Shown: positions 34,452 through 46,790 of the stretch, piece after piece | Numbering within the stretch: the stretch's first letter is position 1 | Layout: each line of letters starts with the position of its first letter | Origin: Pseudevernia furfuracea | Taxonomy: Eukaryota > Ascomycota > Lecanoromycetes > Lecanorales > Parmeliaceae | Assembly (NCBI GenBank): GCA_022315425.1 | Contig: JAIUPT010000020.1 | Span: 124,001 to 188,000, forward strand | DNA: 64,000 nt | Reading direction: 5' to 3' | Translations under genes and position numbers: made by a program | Notes under the pieces: generated by a model | The model's database searches: none | The model's input: the letters and a program-made list of their open reading frames with translations, nothing else | Told to the model about the DNA's origin: nothing

Positions 34452-35692
34452 TCATGATCCTTTGCCGGATGTATCAGTAGGCCACGGGGCGTACTTATCC
34501 ACAAGAAAGCTCAGATGTTCGTACGCCCTGTGGGAACCGTCAGTACGATGCTTCGAATCTTATGAAACCTTCCAAATCCCATACTTCTCTCTAGCGACAT
34601 CATGGGGGTGATGAGCCGAGTGCCACATGAGAAACTTCACATGGTAGATGCGATTCCGATCATCGAACTGATAGGCCGGTTCGCTGACCCCGGCCGTTCT
34701 GAGATACTCCTTCCCATAGACATCCCAGCTCATGCGATTGAGATGGGAATCCCTCCACATCCCCAACTCCAGCTCATTGTGCCCGTAGAAGGAACTGGCA
34801 TCGAAAATATAGGTCTGTCCAGTCTTGCTGTCGGTCCCGATATTGCCATCCCAAAGATCCCCATGCAAGAGGCTTGGCTTGACGGTTCGGCCATCCGATT
34901 CCAGTGGTCCGATCAATAAGGGTAGTACTAGAGTTAGGACTCGCTCGTAAACGTTTTGAAAGTCTTTCCATGGACCGTTGGTGTTGAGATCCAGCGATAG
35001 GAGGTCGGAGAGAAGTTTCCGGAACATTGCCTCCCAACTGCTAGTCCACACCATGTGTTGGGGTAGTTTTCCATGAGCTGTGGCTATGTGAAAGCCAAAC
35101 TTGCCAGTTGGAGAGACACTGGTTTGATGGAGTTTGGCTAGCTCGGAGCAGAAAGACTTTGGATCAGGGAGTCGAGATGTCATGTCTTTGAACTCCTGTA
35201 AGAAGAAGTAGGTGCTGGGCGGTGCGCTTTCGAATTTGCCCCACGTGTAGGGTTTCGGGATGAATGTTGGTGCGAACTGGTAAAGTTCCGTCATAGCACT
35301 GAACTCGCCTTTCATCATCGTCTTGCCAGGCTCTCCGGGCATTGCACACTGAATGCGCCTGCGTTAGTTGCAAGGCTCTATCAAAACCAATTGGCGCAAT
35401 CCTTTCAATTCAATGCATACCTTGAGAAAGTATTGTTTCTCGCGCTTGTCCGGGTCCAACGTGTTGATACGGACGGTGATGTTCCATGATGACTTTCCCC
35501 AACGGTCTACCGAGAGAATCTCCGTAGCTGCTGGTAAGACTACATAGTTTCAACATCAATCCAAGAGAATTGAAAGAGCTGGCATTTCTTTGAAGATGGT
35601 TGCGAACCTTTGATGACAGCTGTATCCAGGTGGTAAATACCGTTAGTCAATTGCATATCTCGCGTCCCGAGCTCTACGAGAGAAGTAGTCAT
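34452..35692 (-). CDS. Fructosamine-3-kinase-like (aminoglycoside phosphotransferase fold) protein
   Basis: Four exons, 35692-35608, 35539-35421, 35348-34585 and 34527-34452; 347 residues with consistent phases. The family core is clear: WNITVRINT and QYFLKCAMPGEPGKTMMKGEF (Lys of the ATP site and helix-C Glu), YFFLQEF hinge, catalytic loop LLHGDLWDGNIG, then IFDASSFYGHNELELGMWR (metal-binding Asp). The last exon restores the helical end KAYEHLSFLVDKYAPW. Proteins of this fold phosphorylate protein-bound ketosamines in repair of glycation, or small molecules in divergent fungal members. The start is ambiguous: in-frame ATGs lie at 35731, 35692 and 35671, and 35692 is chosen because the shared N-terminal region begins shortly after. 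Confidence 0.83.
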
Positions 35693-35731
35693 TTTACTTC
35701 GCTCCGACAAGATCTCGTGAACTCGATCCAA

Positions 35732-36671
35732 TTATCAGAGATCGAGAGACGAGACCGACCTATATGAATCTTCCAATGATAAGATGACAGCCCAGTGTAA
35801 AGCGAGCTAACCCAATCTGGTGTTGATCAGGCTGAGCCTCACCCATCCACACTGATCCTTAGCTTGGTGGGGGTAATATGTGCAAGGCAACCAATGCAGG
35901 GAGATCAAGTCAAGCCCCGAGCGTTATCTTGCAGCAAACACTTCAATATCGCCAATTTTTGATATACGAACCCCACCAATGCAGCCTTGTCACACATACT
36001 TTAGTCCCTCCTCTGTATCCAGCTGAAGTCCTTCGACACTCCCTATGAATTTATTGACTTCAGAAATGGCCAATATCTCGCGGAGGTGAGGGTAAAGAAG
36101 TTCCTAGAAATCATAGTACACGAGAATTGATGCTTCAAAGGCTGATAAAGGGAGATTAGATATGAACTGTGAGATCAAAGCCAAAACAGACAGACAGTTC
36201 TAAAGTTAAAGCGTAGTCTAAGCCTCGATACATTACCACTACGCCCCAACAATAGGGCGCTTCCAAGGATCTAGACCTGCCGCCAGAAGAAAAAAAGGGC
36301 GTCTGGGCCTTGATGCTGGACGCTAGTAGCTCGCGGGATTAAAATCCAAATCATCCCCTCAAGAGTCGGTTGATTTTATAACTGTGCCTACCAAGGCCTT
36401 CTCCAAATTAGTTTACTTGATATATTGTGAGTAAGAAACGCCTTTGGGAGCGAAATTGGAGTGCGTTGCTTTCTTTTTGCTTTCGGATTGTAAGGCTGTT
36501 CTGCCGAATCGCTTCTTCTGTACACATTTCAGCCTAGACCAATGTATCCATTAGGTTAATTTACCATAGGGTACATTGACAGTCGTACTATTGAAATCTC
36601 GTATGGTGAGAGGTACAATGTCATTTCGGTCACGTCCTGTAGTGGACCAAGTTGGTCACCGTCCTCGCCTT
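35732..36671. other. Intergenic; fructosamine-kinase-like promoter side
   Basis: No supported gene. One short minus-strand frame at 36556-36747 overlaps the end of the DUF7730 pseudogene in another phase and is not convincing. Confidence 0.45.
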
Positions 36672-37746
36672 CTAGCGCAACCGCACTGGCCTTCTCGTCA
36701 ATTGGAACGGAGCCTCTCCTTTCTTGAAACTTTTCGACTCCGGCCAATCGACCTCGATTTCGAAGCTATCGCACTGTATGAATTCACGAAGCGGTCTGAA
36801 CACGCGTTCTTCCCGGGGCACGCATCCTTGCCTATCGTACAACAGAAAGGCAGACAAGCGCCCGGCAGCTATATCCAAGCGGGGTCTCTTCAGCCCGTTC
36901 ATACGTGCGAGGACCTGACAGGTGGCCTCCCATGCGCCGCCGCCACTCGTGAGATCAGTGTCCGTGACGCTGAAGCGCTTTTGGTGATAATCAGAGACGC
37001 AGTGTAGACCGTGCACCCAATATCCGTAGACTTCGTGAAAAACGCCGTCCAAATGCAGCGAAGTGATGGCGTTCAGCCTTTGTGGAAGAATACTGGAGGC
37101 GAGTTCGAGAATGCCGTCGAGATGACGAAAGCCGAATGTCTTGTCAGAGTAAAGAAGATTGACGCTTTCACTGTACCTAGTCTGTGTCAGCCTCGTGGCG
37201 AGCTATGACAGTCATTGGAGAATGCCTACATCGTCCGGCACGTCACAAATTGATACCAGTATTCAAATAGCTGTACAGCGATGGTATACCGTGAGCACGA
37301 TGATCCTCCCGAGTATGTTGCCGATCCCAACAAGTATGCTGTGACGACCAGAGCATATCAGAAGATGTTGGCCACGTGCAAAGGAACGAGCCTAATCGGC
37401 GGTGCATGGGCACTATGTGAACCGGGTCATTGCCAAACGCTTGTCGGTATACAATTCAGCGGAGCTCCGTGGGAAGGCGAAAGAATGGCGACTGAAGTTC
37501 TGAGTATGTCTTGGGCTTCACAAAAGAAAGGCTCTTCTTCTCAGAAAGCGGAAGAGTAAGCGCCCTGGGACGAGTCGGAGGCAGCGGACGGGCTGCTTGC
37601 TTGCGGCGTCGGCGAGCCCGCCACTCTAGGGGCATATAAAGCCCGTCGTGAAGGTAAGCAGGAATGAAGCATATACAGCCCAACATACAGTAGCAACAAC
37701 CCAAGAAGAACGCCGCTGCTGGACTCAGCGGCAAGCGGCTAGTCAT
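36672..37746 (-). pseudogene. DUF7730-family gene, broken
   Basis: The start at 37746 encodes an N-terminal hydrophobic anchor (AAAFFLGCCYCMLGCICFIP), a basic linker, and the family hallmark SPFFRLPTELR. At this point TGA (37456-37458) interrupts the frame. The same frame continues downstream with IVYRQAFGNDPVHIVPMHRR and LGSFLCTW to a second stop near 37224. Family sequence then resumes in a coding frame: RYSESVNLLYSDKTFGFRHL, ILPQRLNAITSLHL, AWEATCQVLARMNGLKRPRL, ending at 36672. In intact members the RLPTELR motif runs directly into an R-(I/L)-(I/V)-Y segment, so the TGA probably replaces an Arg codon CGA (a C-to-T change). The missing link between the second and third pieces is not solved by a clean intron. 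Confidence 0.65.
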
Positions 37747-38234
37747 TGTGACTATGCGATGGAGATGACGAGCTGATTACAGTACAAAGGGCGATGTCTT
37801 TGAGGGGAGAAGAATGATATGGCCAGCTGGTCAAATATCATTCTGAACAGACTCCACGCTACATTGATGGATTCCAGGCAGGACCGAGGCATACTTCTCG
37901 GTGCGACTGTTGCTAGAGAGAAGGCAAGAGCGAACGCAAGCTCATGAAGGCATTCAGGCTTTTATTCAGAAGATTATATTGATCACCGTGATATGGGTTT
38001 GGGTTGTTGCCGCTGCATCAGTCACAGCGTGAGGAGAAGCCATCCAAGCGGATGCCCGCCAACGGCGAACTTCTCTCGAGAATCAGCTTGATCGCGACAC
38101 TTTGCGAAATGCATGACCGAGTGCTGCGATTCTCGAGGCTCACCTTACTCCGTAGCTCACACCGCTTCGACCGCCGCGATTGTTACAAGTAACCCCATAA
38201 GGCTACGTGGCGAACGCGGGTGTTTCTTGTACTT

Positions 38235-38591
38235 GTTCCGCATTATACGTGGATATTGTTGTCCATGGATAAAAGGTACTATCCATGAATAATCCACACC
38301 ATCTATGGATAAACCGATTGTCCATAGATAGTACAACTGTTCATGGTGGCGTATCAACCATCTCATGGACCAGATATCCACCGACAGTTCATGGGTAAAA
38401 CGTCTTGTCCACGAAAATAGAAATCAATTAATTTTATTACTGGTTCTGATGGGATCATGCCCTAACGCACCCCGAAAGTCCACCCAAATCTATTACAATT
38501 GAAAACTCGATGATTTCCTTTATCTATGTGTTATCGGATACACAAACGTATTATTATCCGTGGATAACGATGTCCATGTATAATGCGGAAC
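38235..38591. mobile_element. MITE-like element with 38-bp terminal inverted repeats
   Basis: The left end (38235-38272) begins gttccgcattatacgtgg. The right end (38554-38591) is its reverse complement with five mismatches in 38, all of them transitions. The 357-bp body holds many degenerate copies of a tccatggataa motif in both orientations and no ORF. Short size, long TIRs and AT-rich interior fit a non-autonomous DNA transposon. A target-site duplication is not obvious. Confidence 0.65.
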
Positions 38592-39299
38592 ATACGCTAC
38601 TCTAGAGTGTACTCGGAATACACAATCTACTACAAAATACCCCTAACAACCAGCTGAAGTAGTAACTCCATATTCACACATACATCCCTTTCCCTCTTTC
38701 CCTCTTATCATTATCCAGATCGACGACGGCCATGAAAAGGTTCCGAAACCAAGCAAAAAGCCATCGCATCGACTCCAAACCCCAGAGCGCGATCCCCGCA
38801 GGCGGGCGGCACAAAGCCCGCCCCCGGCAGTTCTCGTTGACCGGTCAATGCCATTTACGCCAGCCGCACGAGTAAGTATACCACTAGAAGGAAGAAGCTT
38901 CTTACAATCTTCCAAACAAGAGTGCGCCCCAAACCGCGTGTGCCTGCGCCGATGCAAACACTTAACGCCGTGATTGGCTTCCCCGGTACCGTACCGTAAC
39001 GTACCTGGCAGCTCGCGATAAGTGGAAAGATGTAGGTTAGGTCCTCGTCTGAGCCCGGGAGGAGTAGAGTATGTAGCCCGAGGTACTCTACGCCCAGCCA
39101 CTCACTCATATCATCCGGAGTCATTTTGCAGCGTAGAGAGTAGAGTATCAAGAGGGTTTGAGCGAGCCAGGTAACCTATCCGTAGGGTGATGGTCAAAAA
39201 CCCACGCCATCGATCCAGTCTGGGAAATCCTCGTCTCAGGGCAAATCGTTCGAATGGAATGCCGTATCCACTTTTAAGATATAAGTAGTTATGCCCTGA

Positions 39300-39342
39300 T
39301 TTTTTTTTGATCTTTTTTTGATCTTTTTTTGATCTTTTTTTT
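39300..39342. repeat. T7-GATC minisatellite
   Basis: Four tandem copies of ttttttt-gatc, followed by a run of T and then A. Confidence 0.85.
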
Positions 39343-40020
39343 CCCAAAAAAAAGGGGGTCAAGGCGCAAACGGTCCCCGTGTACGAAAAAGACCTCGCTC
39401 GCATGGTGACACGAGGCGCTATGACCTTGGAGGACGGATAATATCTGCACCGATAGAAACTGTGCCCCTCAAACTAGAAAGCGTAGCTAGCTCATTCCTG
39501 AAACGGTCATGGGGAGACTAGGTAGTTTGTGGTACTTTTTCACTCAAAGTACACATTGTGTCCAGTATTCACTCTACACAGTATGGCCAGAACGCGCCGA
39601 GAACCAAACAACATTCAGTATCTGTGAAAACCCCGAGGAATACAATACCATGTTGCTAATCTTGCCCTTCATATCGTCTTGTTCAGTAGTAGGCAAACTA
39701 GATCATGCGGAGGAATACAAAATGATGAGAATGGAGAAAGGTAGTGCATAAGACCTGCTTTTTGATCGCTAACTATGGGCCTCGAATAGTATCTTTCTAC
39801 TCGCATAAGTCGTAAAGAAGCCATGAAAACACCTGGCTTATGGCAACGGGACAAATGCTTTTGGCATCTCTTATATAGCACATCCTTGAAAACGCCCTGC
39901 TCGATTGCTCGATTACCATCTTCCATTTCCTCAAAAGAAGTTCCCGTCAATGTGCGCTGTATGGTGCTGCTATTATGACACGGAGAATTAGAGGCGTAAC
40001 AATACGCATGTTGAACATGT

Positions 40021-43000
40021 TTAGAAGTCAACGTCCTCGTTCGAGGTATGTATTTGATTCGGCGATCCGCGATATTGGTTACGCTTGATGCTTTCCTTGT
40101 CTGGGCTGTAGCTGCCGGAAGAGGGGTTGGGCCTCGGACCAGTAGGCTTGCGCTGCATAGCAGCACCCGAGGCAGAGCGCGGTGAATCTTTCGCCTTGAG
40201 AAGCTGGTCAGTCAATGCGCTTTGAAACGACTAGCAAAGGGTGACTTACAGGATCATACGCAGAGCCGTTGCTATATCTCTGCTCAGGCTGCAGATGTTC
40301 TGTACTGAGAGGCGATGCAAAGGTTGGCCTGTTATCTTTGTTCACTACCTTCGGAGGCCGTGATGGGCCTGATGGGATCAGTGGACCCTCATCCTTGACT
40401 TTTGGTGGTCGGGGTGGAGCGGCAGCTTGCCCTGCCGCTAAAATATCAGAATATCCTGCATCAGAGATTGGGGACAGGTTGCCAGCCAATCCACTGTATC
40501 TGTTGGTGGAGCCTGGAACGTAACGAGCAAGAGTGGGGTCAGACCCAAAGGTGTCAGAGGTAGGCGAGATGGGAGAGCGGGAGCCGAAATTCTGGGCTTG
40601 AGATTCAAGATGATGTTGAAATCGATGCGTGGGGCCAGGACGTGGCTGGGGATGCTGCAAATTGAGAGAATCCCGATGTGCTTGATATTTTGGATCCTCA
40701 GATACTTGAGATGGAATCAGGGGAGAAGGAGGACGGTTCGCTTGGGCAGCATCACGAGCGACATCATCGTTCTCGAGTGAGTTATTGGAACGAAGACGGT
40801 CGTCTCCATGGTGATCATAGTGATCATTTGTTTCATACTGCTGTAGGTCTTCTCCCGAGCGAGATGCCTCCGAGAAAGGTCGCTGCTGTCGTCGGTCCAT
40901 GCTGTTCCTGATGTTGTCCCCAACAGAAGAAGCTGTTGTCCTTGACCATCTGGAGATCTTCGGGAAGAAAAATGATGAGCTGCTGGACTTGTGTTTGCCA
41001 CTCCTATTTGTTCCTGTTCTCGGAGTATGCTCGTTACTTTGAGTCCCGGTTGGCATCTGAGTCTGCGGTGGAGTACCCAACGGCACAGACCCCGCCCGAG
41101 CGTTCTCTCTGGTAGGGGTGAGCAGCTGGTCGTTGTGGTTGTCAAGAACTTCCTGCTCATGCTGGTCAAGCTCCTCGTCTGCTTCAAGTACTGTGCTTAC
41201 TCGATTCTGAGATCCACGGCGACTGTCTCTGTTTCTCATGGCGCTGGCTTCCCGTGACGGAGGGTTCGAGAAGTACCCAGATTGGCCAGTTGATCCGGTA
41301 CCTGCTTGACCTTCCGGCTCATACCCATCTGGGCCAGCTGCACGCATGTTGTTATACGAATTCAAGCTGTTTGCGCGGGTATCGCCCCCACTAGGCCGTA
41401 TGCCCTGTGCAGCCTTCAAACCCTCGACTTCTCCAAGTAGATGAACCAGCATCTCTTCAATCTTACCAATATCGTTCTGATTGCGGCTACTGAGGCCCTT
41501 GAGAGCGCGTCTGAATACGTTTCGTCTCTTGGCAGGGGAATCCTCTGCATCGTCTTCTGCAGAAGAGTGACGTTGAAATTTGGGTGTTCCCAATGGCTGA
41601 GGTCTTGGACCACCGAGGACTATTTTTTGGACTGTACGGTCATGCTGCTTGTTACCAGTGTCGACAAGGATATCGTCTTGCTCAGCAATGAACTTCTTCA
41701 TTTCTTCGAAAGAGTTACGCATCTCAGCTGCGCTTCTGACTAGAGTCACCAATATTTCGGTATCCCTGGCATTGCGTTGAGCGTCCCTGACTGTAAGCTG
41801 ATACCTTGTTAGCCAGTAGAACGGCACACTTGAATAGCACAAATAGGAATGGTCACTTACATGATCCATGAGCGCCACAATATCCTTTGACTGGATTCTG
41901 TCAATGCCGCCGCCTGTAGCGCTGTCATATAGCGGGGAGCCCATTCCATGTTCCAATCCATGCGAATTGGTACTCAGATGCCTGTCATGGCCTCGGCTAA
42001 TGAATGGATCTTCATCTTCGGTCATACCATCGAGTCCGCGGTCGTTGAAGGCTTTGGCATCTCTGAACCGTATTTCCGGAGTGGCAGCACCACGATGGGG
42101 CTCAGAGATGTAGCCCTCGTCTTTGGGTGGACTAGGAACAGTTCCCCCAGCCATATAAAAGTCGCGAACGGGGCTGAAATCATGCTTGGCGTTGGTCTCA
42201 TACTCATCATGAAACCTGGGCTGATAATCGTCGTGTATTGGCAATTCCCGTGTTTTTCCTTGCTCTTCAACGGAGCCCCGTCCTCTTGCTAAAGCCGCTG
42301 CGCTAAGGAAGCCCGCAGCAGCAGCCTTGAGAACGTCATGACCACTCGAATCCTTAGAGCGAGACAAGAATTCTTCTTTGGCCTGTGGTAGTGTGGGCTT
42401 GTTTGGCCAGTGATCGAGATTATCGCCAGACCTCATCCCTTGGAGGTATGAAGGGTTGGTGCTTATATCAGAATCCGAGTGCAACCCGTGGCCGATCTCA
42501 GGTATGGGGTCATCAGCTACCGGCAAGCCACTAGCGCCCATGGGAATATATTCTTCGCGTTCATCCTGGGATTTGGCAATGCTTTGACGTGGAGAGTCTT
42601 TGGCGGAAAGCCTGTCATAGTTATATAGCCTCTCAGAGGATGACTTGGTCTGATGCTCGGGCAGCTGCTCCTTAGAACTTCGAGTAATTTCGCGCTCCGC
42701 ATTACCTTCTATCCGATCCTGTTCGCGCGATCCAGCGAATGACCTATCTCCCTGTCTTGATGAAATTACTGAAGTCTCAAGAAGCGACGCAACTGCTGAT
42801 TCAACGGCTACTGGCGTGCTTCTGTAATCAGGATTTCTGCCAGCGTCCACGGTCTGACGCTCTTGAGCGGCGGTAACTTTGTCCAGATCTGGGGCATCCA
42901 TGCTGTCATCTGCGTAGTTGGTCATGTGCTTGTAGTCAATCATTGAATCTCGGTAGCTGCCAGAATCACGATAGCGATCGTTCTTTTCATGTTCCTGCTC

Positions 43001-45391
43001 CAGCCACTCATCCATCGCAGGATCTTTATCAGAATATTCACCCTCAGTAAACTTCGAGTCCCGGAGTTGTGCAAGCACATCTTCACCTGGCTCGAAGTTG
43101 ATGCCCTTGGGTCTGTTTGAGCGAGTCATATCCACGCTGACAGGAGACTTCAATGATCTCAGCGAAGCATCTGAGCCCTTTTTTAGGTGCCTCAGGGATG
43201 ACAAAGAGCCTTTATGCTCGAAAGACTGCTGGTTGATATCGCTTTCCTGACGGCTAGAGACACTTTGTATAGGACTCAGGCCACGACTCTCGTGCTGATA
43301 GGCGAATTCATGCCTGTCGTATTGGTCGTTGCGGTCTGATAGGTTATGGGCAGTGAGACCAGCTGTTCCAGCTGCTGCTCCAACAACGCCTACTTCCACC
43401 AATTTTGAGTGATGCTCCTCATCACGAACGCTTCGATTGCTACGGGGACCAGCCTCGGCGAGGTCTCCCTGAGACAAATTGCTATGATGAGTCCCTAGCC
43501 CTCCCCTCCGCGTGTCTTGAGGTGTTCTGGTTGGCGTCCTTGACGCAGGAGATAAGATCTCGCGCGGCGAACCACGAGATACCTGTCGTATCTCTGCTGT
43601 ATGTGCTGTATGTATTCGCTCCTCCGAAGGGGACAATGTCACATCGGTTTGCTCCGATAATAATGAGTCTCGGGTGACATCTGAACTAAGGATGTCGCTT
43701 CGCATCGGCATGGGAGGAACGTCGTGCTTGTTAAAGATCTCTTCGGTACTCTCAGCAATGCTCGCACTTCGACTGCGACTCCCTTTACTTCTCCTCCTTC
43801 TTCGCTTCTCCCGATCAATGCTAGACCTTGAATCATGATGCTTCAAGTCGTGATGGTTTAAAGCTGCAGCTGTAAGGATTCCCCCCGCCGTAGCTCCAGC
43901 AGTAGCGTCTCTTAAACGATGCTCCTTGCTTTTCTTCCGGGAGGGCTTCTCCCCATCACGAATAACGGTTTCCTCAGACATATCTCGCTCTGACCTGCGC
44001 TCAGAAGGCGAATAGGAATTCCTGTCCCTTCTGTGCTCTTTTCTGCCCTTTACCGAATCGCCGGATAACAGTGTACCTGCATTGTGCTCATCTCTATTGA
44101 GAAATACCTCTGGCTTCCCAGAAACATCTGGAGCGCTGGCATGTTTGGACAGCTTGCGAGATAAGTCGGTACGCGAAACGCTTCTACCCGAATCCACGGA
44201 TCCCCTGCTGTCCCGGTCGAATTTTTGGCGGCTTTGCTGCATCTTTTGCTCTTGCTTCAACGTCTCCAACTCCGGCATAATCAAGCGGCGGATAGCATTC
44301 TCCACTGTCTCGAGCAATCTTGGGTTGGCATTGATGGAGGATTTTGAGGTTCCAGATCGGAACGAGTATTGATCACCAAATTCCCTTTGAGGAGATAGCT
44401 GAGACGTCGTGAGGAGGCTTGACTCAGCACCGCTAGTAAGCTCTTCTTCTCTATGCCCTTTGCTCGATCTGCGCCGCCTACTCTTGACATCTTCGGCAAG
44501 CTGCTCATTGCTGACACTGCGGCTGCGAGTCTTACTGCTGCGCCGGTGCTTCCCCCCGCTGACGTCTCGAGGCTTTCCCGCCAGTTTTTCCATAGCCTTG
44601 TGGGCTAGTCTCTCTTTACTAAGGCTTCGGCTTCTCCTCCGCGATGGGGTCTTCAATGTATCGGCGGTGACAACAGCATCTCTGCTTGTGCTTCGACTAC
44701 CGCGGCGAGGTGTCACACTTCCTGCCTTTCCCTCAAGCATGCTGTCCGGTGGCATAGATGAGATGTCGGATGGGTTCACGTGAGTGTATCGCTCCTCTCT
44801 TGCTAGATTTGGACCAGATAGATCACTATCTTGGTCTCTATGCAAGATTTCGACCTCCACAGGCGGGTATCGGTGAGCTAAGCTGGACTCTTCCGCCGCC
44901 GATGTATACGAGCTTATACTCTTGTCGTCCGCGCTTTCTGTAGCCTGTCTCTCTCCGGGAGAATGTGGGCCGAGCGATATTCGCCTGGTGTAAGAAGGCT
45001 TGCGACTGCCTTTCGACGCGGTGACCTGAACGTGCTCGTTTGTGTCTTTGATCTTACGCGCAGCTGATGGTGTCACCTTCACTCGAACGCTGGGCCTGGA
45101 ATGTACGTTTGGTCCTTTTCCACCCTCGAAGTATTCGATCAACAGTGAGGTCTGGGAATGATGCGAAGCGTGAGCAAGTGCACTCTCACGGCCCTTATCG
45201 CGGGAGTCCCTGCGCTTCTTTGTAGGTATGGTCACAGGACTTCCGTCTTCAGGTATTGAGTAGGAGGTGCGATCTGTGCGGCGTGAGACGTCCGTCGCAA
45301 GGTCAACCTCTTCGCCGCTGCCTCCAGATGTTTGCAGTGTTGAAGACTCTGTTGGCGCTGGCAAAGGCGGTTTCCGAGTCTCAACGCCCAT
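40021..45391 (-). CDS. Very large disordered, Arg/Ser-rich conserved protein
   Basis: Three exons, 45391-41861, 41797-40250 and 40194-40021, with introns of 63 and 55 bases; 1750 residues. The protein is highly polar (S, R, D, E, K) and almost entirely predicted disordered by eye. It has RS/KR clusters such as RRRSRSLSKERLAHKAMEKL and repeated AxAGGxLxAAAL-like short hydrophobic patches. The splice at 41798-41860 restores IVALMDH-LTVRDAQRNARDTE and EILVTLVRSAAEMRNSFEEM, the one clearly ordered helical segment. The N-terminal SRPSVRVKVTPSAARKIKD also looks conserved. I do not recognise a named family; large disordered proteins of filamentous fungi include septal-pore and Woronin-body tethers, which is only a speculation here. 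Confidence 0.8.
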
Positions 45392-46790
45392 TGCGATGAT
45401 TGAACGTGTCTTGACCTCAAAGGGTATGAAGAGGGATTATTTGTAGAGCATTGATGGGTAAACGTTCTGAAGAGGCCACGATTGAACTAGGGTCAAGGCT
45501 TGTGTGCGTGGTTGGTGCAGCGCCGTTGATATTGAGATATAGTGGGTTGGGAAGACGTAGAATTGGGTGCAATGAGCATAAACGAAATATCAGACTCTCG
45601 ATTGTGGTAGCGTAAGGTCAGGAAGCCTGGAAGGAAGGTACAAGCCAGCTTAGGAGTAGTGCCTGGGGTTCGAGGAAGAGGCTGGGCGACCCGCTGTTGA
45701 GAATGGCTGGTGATGTTTTGTTTGTACCGGCGGCCGAGCTCGACCGTACTGCTTCGATTTCTCACTTCACTTGTGGCCTCGGCCACATTGAACACTCAAG
45801 TCCAGCTGTAAAGCTCAGCAGACTCTAGTCGGCGAGATGGTCAGTAAAAGGAAGAGAGAGAAAAAGAGTGATGACGGTCGGCTGGTTTCTGTTGAAAGTC
45901 GAAATGGAGGAAGGCTGAAAGCTTGAGCCAGGGAACAACAAACGCACAGTCGGCAAGCTAAGGGAATATGCCTCGGTAGCGAGCTTTGATAGGTTGATAT
46001 GTTTGGCTCTGCTACTTGGTAAGTTGGTAACGCTCTTGGACAGGCCTATAGTCTGTAGGCGCCAATGGTTCGATTGATGGATCTATTTCTACACTTTGTA
46101 CGCATATTCTGATTTCTGCGAGACATCAAGCAATCATTTTCCGCTTAGAAGTCTTGGCATTTCTCCTGAGCTGTGCAGCGGTTCCTGTCTAGATGCTGCC
46201 GGAAATCTTGCTTTGTCACAAGCCGAAGATCTCCCGCCTCTCCTTCCCACCCTGACCCACCTCGATCTGCTCTTCGTGCCCCGCCTTGACTTACTCAGCG
46301 TACTCCATTTGAAGACTCGCGACTTAATGAAAAGGTCATCGACACATCATGCAAATCCCATTCGTGTGCTGACAGACAAATCAGCTTGACTCCGACCTTC
46401 TTTTCAATGGATAAATTTGATATTGGCCCGCGGGAAGGTCGTTAACCGGGAGACGGCTGGGAGAGCCAATTTCAATTGGACTTGCTGGATGGCTGGGCAT
46501 GCAAGATCCCGCGCTTGACAACTCATCAACTTCAAGCGCCCTCATCTGTGGATGGAAATTGCGAGACGAGAAAGCTGTTGATGACAATAATAGTACGCTA
46601 CGGTCTACCTACTCATTATTCGTATTCTTATTCTTCTGGAATTTGTCACTGCCGTCAAATATTGCCGAATTGGTCTTAAGAGCATTCCTTGAAGGATGAG
46701 CACGTGGTTGAGCGACAAAGTGCTCAATGCGCATACGCCATTTTGCCACCGACACCTCGCTAAACATGGAACATCGACTCATTGCTGCTA
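45392..46790. other. Intergenic; promoter of the large disordered protein
   Basis: A 1.4-kb spacer between the 5' end of the disordered-protein gene and the 3' end of HAS1. Open frames are short and unsupported. Confidence 0.5.

Larger units (their letters stand above)
37747..40020. other. 2.3-kb gene-free interval with MITE-like element
   Basis: Contains the inverted-repeat element at 38235-38591 and a T-rich minisatellite at 39300-39342. A 98-residue minus-strand frame at 38855-39151 has a hydrophobic end, but nothing supports it as a gene. Confidence 0.5.

Noticed and set aside
36576..37007. Plus-strand ORF of 143 residues
   Set aside because: Shadow of the DUF7730 pseudogene; the minus strand carries the family signatures.
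38855..39151. 98-residue minus-strand ORF with a hydrophobic end
   Set aside because: No upstream exon, domain or codon evidence.
45493..45795. 100-residue minus-strand ORF upstream of the large disordered protein
   Set aside because: Likely leader sequence; no recognisable protein features and no consistent splice to the main gene.
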